Below the pieces are notes generated by a model. It ran no database searches. It worked only from the letters and a program-made list of their open reading frames with translations, and was not told where the DNA came from. From NCBI GenBank assembly GCA_045539995.1, contig JAZQGJ010000028.1, forward strand, positions 7,748 through 71,747: 64,000 bases of DNA, read 5' to 3'. The position numbers and the translations under genes were made by a program. This DNA is from UBA1740 sp045539995 (lineage in GTDB: Bacteria > Bacillota > Clostridia > Oscillospirales > CAG-272). How positions within the stretch are numbered: position 1 is the first letter of the stretch; every line of letters starts with the position of its first letter. Shown one piece after another: positions 61,005-64,000 of the stretch.

Positions 61005-62168
61005 TTATGCAAAGAGACGGAGCTTTATCATTCCGTTTATATTATTCAAAGCGGCTATAGCCTTTTCAGAGGGCAGAGCGCAAAGCTCTACGATAGTATA
61101 AGCATATTCGCCCTTTGAGCCGTTTGAAAGGTTTTCAATGTTCAAGCCTTCCTCGGAGATAACCGAGGTGATGTTGTTAAGAACGTTGGGGATATTTTTA
61201 TGAAGCAGACAAACTCTTGCCGCGCCGTTATGAGGAATAGAAACAGAGGGGTAATTTACACTGTTCTTAATATTACCGTTCTGCATATATTCGTCAAGCT
61301 GATGCGCCGCCATAACAGCGCAGTTGTCCTCGGACTCATACGTGGAAGCGCCGAGATGGGGAATATTGATAATTCCGTCAACGCCAACCGTTGCTTCAGT
61401 CGGGAAATCCGTAACGTAGGAAGCCACCTTGCCTGAAGCTAAAGCAGCCTTCATATCCTCTGCGTTAACCAAGTCAGCGCGAGAGAGGTTTATAATTCTT
61501 ACTCCGTCCTTCATCATGGAAAGAGTTTTTTCACAGATGAGATTTTTTGTTTCAGGAGTTGCGGGAACGTGGAGAGTGATATAATCACAGTTCTTATAGA
61601 TATCCTCGTAGGTCGCAGCCTTGTGTACCGTGCGGGAAAGTCCCCAAGCGGCATTTACGGTTATATAGGGGTCGCATCCGTAAACTGTCATATCGAGATG
61701 TCTTGCGGCATTCGCCACCATACCACCGATAGCGCCAAGACCGATAACGCCGAGAGCTTTTCCTGCAAGCTCGTGGCCGACATACGCGCCCTTTCCGCTT
61801 TCAACAGCCTTTGCAATTCCCTCTGTGCCCTCAAGAGTCTTAACCCATTCGATACCGCCCGAAATATTACGGGAAGCGAGGATAAGAGCAGCGATGGCAA
61901 GCTCTTTAACGCCGTTTGCGTTAGCGCCGGGAGTGTTAAATACTACGATGCCCTGCTCGGCGCATTTGTCAACGGGAATGTTGTTTACGCCTGCGCCGCA
62001 ACGCGCAATGGCTTGAAGATTAGAGGAAAATTCCATTTCGTGCAGGGAGGCGGAACGCACCATTATAGCGTCGGGATTTTCTACGCTATCGGAAACCGTA
62101 TATTCGTTGCGATCGAAAATATCAGTTCCGACTGCGGCAATTTTATTCATTAACTTAATAGATTTCAT
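61005..62168 (-). CDS. serA: D-3-phosphoglycerate dehydrogenase
   Basis: A 387-residue enzyme that starts serine synthesis by oxidising 3-phosphoglycerate. The NAD-binding block is KALGVIGLGAIGGMVANAAR (about 138-157), catalytic residues lie in INLSRADLVN, DFPTEATVG and HLGASTYESEDN, and an ACT domain ends the protein (about 315-387, starting RVCLLHKNIPNVLNNITSVI). It is the short form, lacking the intervening domain of Bacillus SerA. GAGGAG precedes the ATG. It follows serC by 13 bases. Confidence 0.94.
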   Translation of the reverse strand: MKSIKLMNKIAAVGTDIFDRNEYTVSDSVENPDAIMVRSASLHEMEFSSNLQAIARCGAGVNNIPVDKCAEQGIVVFNTPGANANGVKELAIAALILASRNISGGIEWVKTLEGTEGIAKAVESGKGAYVGHELAGKALGVIGLGAIGGMVANAARHLDMTVYGCDPYITVNAAWGLSRTVHKAATYEDIYKNCDYITLHVPATPETKNLICEKTLSMMKDGVRIINLSRADLVNAEDMKAALASGKVASYVTDFPTEATVGVDGIINIPHLGASTYESEDNCAVMAAHQLDEYMQNGNIKNSVNYPSVSIPHNGAARVCLLHKNIPNVLNNITSVISEEGLNIENLSNGSKGEYAYTIVELCALPSEKAIAALNNINGMIKLRLFA

Positions 62169-62181
62169 TTATCTTGTCTCC

Positions 62182-63294
62182 TCAATTTTCGTCGCTCTTG
62201 GGATTTTCCTTTGCGAATTTTTCCATAAACTCGACGAGCGCCTCTACGCCCTCTTTAGGCATAGCATTGTAAATTGACGCGCGCATACCGCCGACAGAAC
62301 GGTGTCCCTTTATGTTTTTAAGACCTGCAGCAGCGGCTTCCTTTGCAAATTTAGCGTCGAGGTCAGCGTCGCCTGTAATAAATACTACGTTCATCATAGA
62401 ACGGTTCTTTTTATCAACGGGAGCGATATAATAGGACTGAGAGTCGAGGTAGTCGTAAAGAATAGCCGCCTTTTCCTCATTTCTGCGCTTCATTTCTTCA
62501 AGACCGCCCATATCCAGAATCCACTCGAACACGAGCTTAGCCATATAAATGCACCAACAGGGAGGAGTATTGTACATCGAGTCGTTGTCTGCCATAAGCT
62601 TGTAATCAAACATAGAAGGGCAGTCGGGCTGTGTATTGCCGATAAGGTCCTCGCGAACAATAACGATAGTAAGACCTGCGGGAGCGATATTCTTCTGAGC
62701 GCCTGCATAGATAAGACCGAACTTGGTAACGTCAACAGGCTCGGAGCAAATGCAGGAGGACATATCCGCAACAAGCGGGATATCGCCTGTCTCGGGGATA
62801 TAGTGGAATTTAGTTCCGTAAATTGTGTTGTTAAAGCAAATGTGAACGTAATCCGCATCGGGACGGAAATCGGTCTGATTTGTGTCGGGAACAACGGTGA
62901 AGTTACAGCCAGCGCTTGAAGCGGCTACTGCAATATCGCCGTATTTCTTTGCTTCCTGATATGCCTTCTTGGAGAACTGACCTGAGATAATATAGTCAGC
63001 GCATTTACGTTCAGACAAGAGGTTAAAAGGAACTGCGGCAAATTGTGTTGAAGCACCGCCCTGCAAGAACAAAACCTTGTAATTGTCGGGGATGTTCATA
63101 AGCTTGCGAAGCGCGGCTTCAGCTCCTTGAATGATGCCCTCATAGTCCTTTGAACGGTGGCTCATCTCCATAACGGACATGCCGCTATCGCCATAGCATA
63201 ATAATTCGGACGCCGCCTTTTCAAGAACAGAAAGGGGAAGCATCGAAGGGCCTGCGGAAAAATTATAAACTCTTTTCATTTTCTCAACGCTCAA
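62182..63294 (-). CDS. serC: Phosphoserine aminotransferase
   Basis: A 370-residue PLP enzyme that makes phosphoserine. VYNFSAGPSMLP opens the conserved part (about 9-20), VSTQ-like GGASTQFAAVPFNL follows, and the PLP lysine is in IYAGAQKNIAPAGLTIV (about 190-206). The frame opens with TTG at 63294, preceded by AGGAAGGA at a distance of about ten bases. The ATG at 63279 has a weaker site; both are possible. It is the first gene of the serine operon, driven by the promoter at 63334-63362. Confidence 0.94.
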   Translation of the reverse strand: MSVEKMKRVYNFSAGPSMLPLSVLEKAASELLCYGDSGMSVMEMSHRSKDYEGIIQGAEAALRKLMNIPDNYKVLFLQGGASTQFAAVPFNLLSERKCADYIISGQFSKKAYQEAKKYGDIAVAASSAGCNFTVVPDTNQTDFRPDADYVHICFNNTIYGTKFHYIPETGDIPLVADMSSCICSEPVDVTKFGLIYAGAQKNIAPAGLTIVIVREDLIGNTQPDCPSMFDYKLMADNDSMYNTPPCWCIYMAKLVFEWILDMGGLEEMKRRNEEKAAILYDYLDSQSYYIAPVDKKNRSMMNVVFITGDADLDAKFAKEAAAAGLKNIKGHRSVGGMRASIYNAMPKEGVEALVEFMEKFAKENPKSDEN

Positions 63295-63333
63295 ATGAGC
63301 AGAATCCTTCCTAAAATATAATATAACAAGTTA

Positions 63334-63362
63334 ATTATATAACAAAAACAAAAAATAGTCAA
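63334..63362 (-). promoter_or_regulatory. Promoter of serC-serA
   Basis: On the minus strand TTGACT (plus 63357-63362) and TATAAT (plus 63334-63339) with a 17-base spacer. No T-box signature was seen in the short leader. Confidence 0.75.
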
Positions 63363-63502
63363 CAAAATATTTTTCTTTTTTATAAAAATAGGCGAAATAA
63401 ACATTAAAAGCGAAAAAAAAGATAGCAGATTAGCCATTATGTATGTAAAAAACAAGAAAATAAACACATATAAAAAACAAAAAAATTTTTTTAAAAAAGG
63501 TC

Positions 63503-63531
63503 TTGACAAAACATAAAAGAGATGATATAAT
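63503..63531 (+). promoter_or_regulatory. Promoter of the tRNA pair
   Basis: TTGACA (63503-63508), 17-base spacer, TATAAT (63526-63531), both exact consensus, 27 bases before the first tRNA. Confidence 0.9.
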
Positions 63532-63557
63532 ATACAAGCGTTCTTCCGTGAGGAAAT

Positions 63558-63634
63558 GGCGGAATAGCTCAGCTGGCTAGAGCATTCGGTTCATACCCGA
63601 CAGGTCGTTGGTTCAAATCCGACTTCCGCTACCA
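63558..63634 (+). tRNA. tRNA-Met (CAT)
   Basis: A 77-base cloverleaf with encoded CCA. The acceptor GGCGGAA pairs with TTCCGCT, with one terminal G-U. The anticodon loop TTCATAC puts CAT at 63592-63594. The T-arm GTTGG/CCGAC is sound. The first pair of the anticodon stem is a mismatch (T-C). It looks like the elongator form; a lysidine-modified isoleucine tRNA cannot be excluded by eye. Confidence 0.93.
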
Positions 63635-63660
63635 CTTTATTCCGCACAGAAAACGCACAT

Positions 63661-63735
63661 GGCCCGTTGGTCAAGCGGTTAAGACACGGCCCTTTCACGG
63701 CTGTAACATGGGTTCGATTCCCGTACGGGTCACCA
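63661..63735 (+). tRNA. tRNA-Glu (TTC)
   Basis: A 75-base cloverleaf with encoded CCA. The acceptor GGCCCGT pairs with ACGGGTC, the anticodon loop is CTTTCAC with TTC at 63694-63696, and the anticodon stem CGGCC/GGCTG holds one wobble. It lies 26 bases after tRNA-Met and shares its promoter. Confidence 0.96.
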
Positions 63736-63772
63736 AAGAAAACAGACACCCTTTTGGGTGTCTGTTTTCTTT
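63735..63772 (+). terminator. Strong terminator of the tRNA pair
   Basis: AAAGAAAACAGACACCC (63735-63751) and GGGTGTCTGTTTTCTTT (63756-63772) form a perfect 17-pair stem around TTTT. The left arm starts on the last base of tRNA-Glu. Confidence 0.9.
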
Positions 63773-64000
63773 TCTTTGGTGACTCCGTACGCTCATCGAA
63801 CGCATCTCCAAAGCGCAAGCGCTTTGGATTGGGTTCGCATTCGCCGTGCAGCGCGCGTCGAGCTCGCTCGTAAGCCGCAAGCGCGCGAATTCTCGCCAAA
63901 GGCGAGATTCCCGAAATCTTGAGACGCCCTTTTGGGTGTCTGTTTTCTTTTCTTTGGTGACTCCGTACGCTCATCGAACGCATCTCCAAAGCGCAAGCGC
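63749..64000. repeat. Two-copy direct repeat downstream of the tRNAs
   Basis: Bases 63749-63822 and 63927-64000 are identical over 74 bases and the second copy reaches the window edge, so it may continue. The period is 178 bases. Each copy contains the right arm of the tRNA terminator. The first copy runs into the palindrome CCAAAGCGC-AA-GCGCTTTGG (63808-63827). The spacer holds TCTCGCC-AAA-GGCGAGA (63891-63907) and is GC-rich, unlike the surroundings. Confidence 0.85.

Noticed and set aside
61569..62919. Two open frames of about 200 codons on the plus strand
   Set aside because: They are antisense to serA and serC, which are certain, and they have no ribosome sites.
63295..63560. T-box or other serine-related riboswitch before serC
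   Set aside because: The leader is too short and AT-rich, and the conserved T-box sequence was not seen.
63591..63989. Open frame of 132 codons on the minus strand ending VGFEPTTCRV
   Set aside because: It is the antisense of both tRNAs and the repeat. Such frames (GNRTHVTAVKG, VGFEPTTCRV) are well-known false proteins from tRNA regions.
1..64000. Insertion sequences, prophage genes, integrases, toxin-antitoxin pairs or known defence systems
   Set aside because: No transposase, integrase, phage structural gene or defence-type domain was recognised on either strand.

Overview
The window comes from a spore-forming, low-to-mid GC Firmicute, most likely an uncultured gut-type member of the Clostridia. 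The evidence is a complete spoIIIA operon, spmAB, spoVB and spoIIQ-like genes, the Gram-positive replicative polymerase PolC, the rpsB-tsf-pyrH-frr-uppS-cdsA-dxr-rseP-ispG-polC block in typical order, strong AGGAGG ribosome binding sites, and many TTGACA-17-TATAAT promoters. No plasmid, phage, insertion sequence or CRISPR signature was seen. The order and genus cannot be fixed from reading alone.

Layout. (1) 1-1.3 kb: the tail of an AT-rich gene with Cys/His zinc-ribbon repeats, then an AbrB-like regulator on the minus strand. (2) 1.4-7.4 kb: one ten-gene sporulation operon, spmA-spmB-spoIIIAA to AH, which makes the spore-maturation proteins and the mother-cell half of the feeding-tube channel. 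(3) 7.4-10.8 kb: minus-strand polysaccharide genes, a Wzy/O-antigen-ligase-like membrane protein and a CapD/FlaA1-like sugar dehydratase. (4) 11-16.8 kb: a minimal two-gene SufC/SufB system, RqcH (ribosome quality control), the MnmM-like methylase and a PutP-like sodium symporter. (5) 16.9-20 kb: an esterase, an unknown membrane protein, an M14 peptidase and a YlmC/YmxH-like PRC-barrel protein. (6) 20-32.8 kb: translation, lipid, isoprenoid and replication housekeeping genes. (7) 32.8-33.9 kb: three small minus-strand genes of unknown function. (8) 33.9-43.5 kb: a phosphodiesterase, a TIM-barrel epimerase, an ABC exporter, a SpoIIQ-like M23 protein, uvrB-uvrA and dut. (9) 43.6-47 kb: a capsule phosphoregulation operon (Wzz-like, BY-kinase, PHP phosphatase, SGNH hydrolase). 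(10) 47-54 kb: an aldose epimerase, a new 51-residue small gene, a GntR/YtrA-ABC module, a 33-residue Cys-rich peptide, a DUF4830-like protein and SpoVB. (11) 54-60.6 kb: tandem CNNM/CorC-like proteins, a CE7-like esterase and a MutS-like ATPase. (12) 60.6-64 kb: an orphan 42-residue peptide under a perfect promoter, the serC-serA operon, and tRNA-Met and tRNA-Glu followed by a strong terminator and a direct repeat.

How the genes work together. The sporulation genes form one functional theme: SpoIIIAA-AH and the SpoIIQ-like protein are the two halves of the forespore channel, SpmAB acts in core dehydration, and SpoVB handles lipid-linked precursors. A second theme is surface polysaccharide: CapD, Wzy-like and Wzz/BY-kinase/phosphatase genes are split over two loci about 33 kb apart, with no glycosyltransferases beside them here. 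UppS and the DXP-pathway enzymes Dxr and IspG supply the polyprenyl carrier for both wall and capsule.

The best candidates for undescribed biology are the small genes: the orphan YxxP peptide at 60716-60844, the three-gene set at 32849-33849, the 51-residue protein at 48160-48315 and the Cys-rich peptide at 51862-51963. No large novel multi-gene system was seen.
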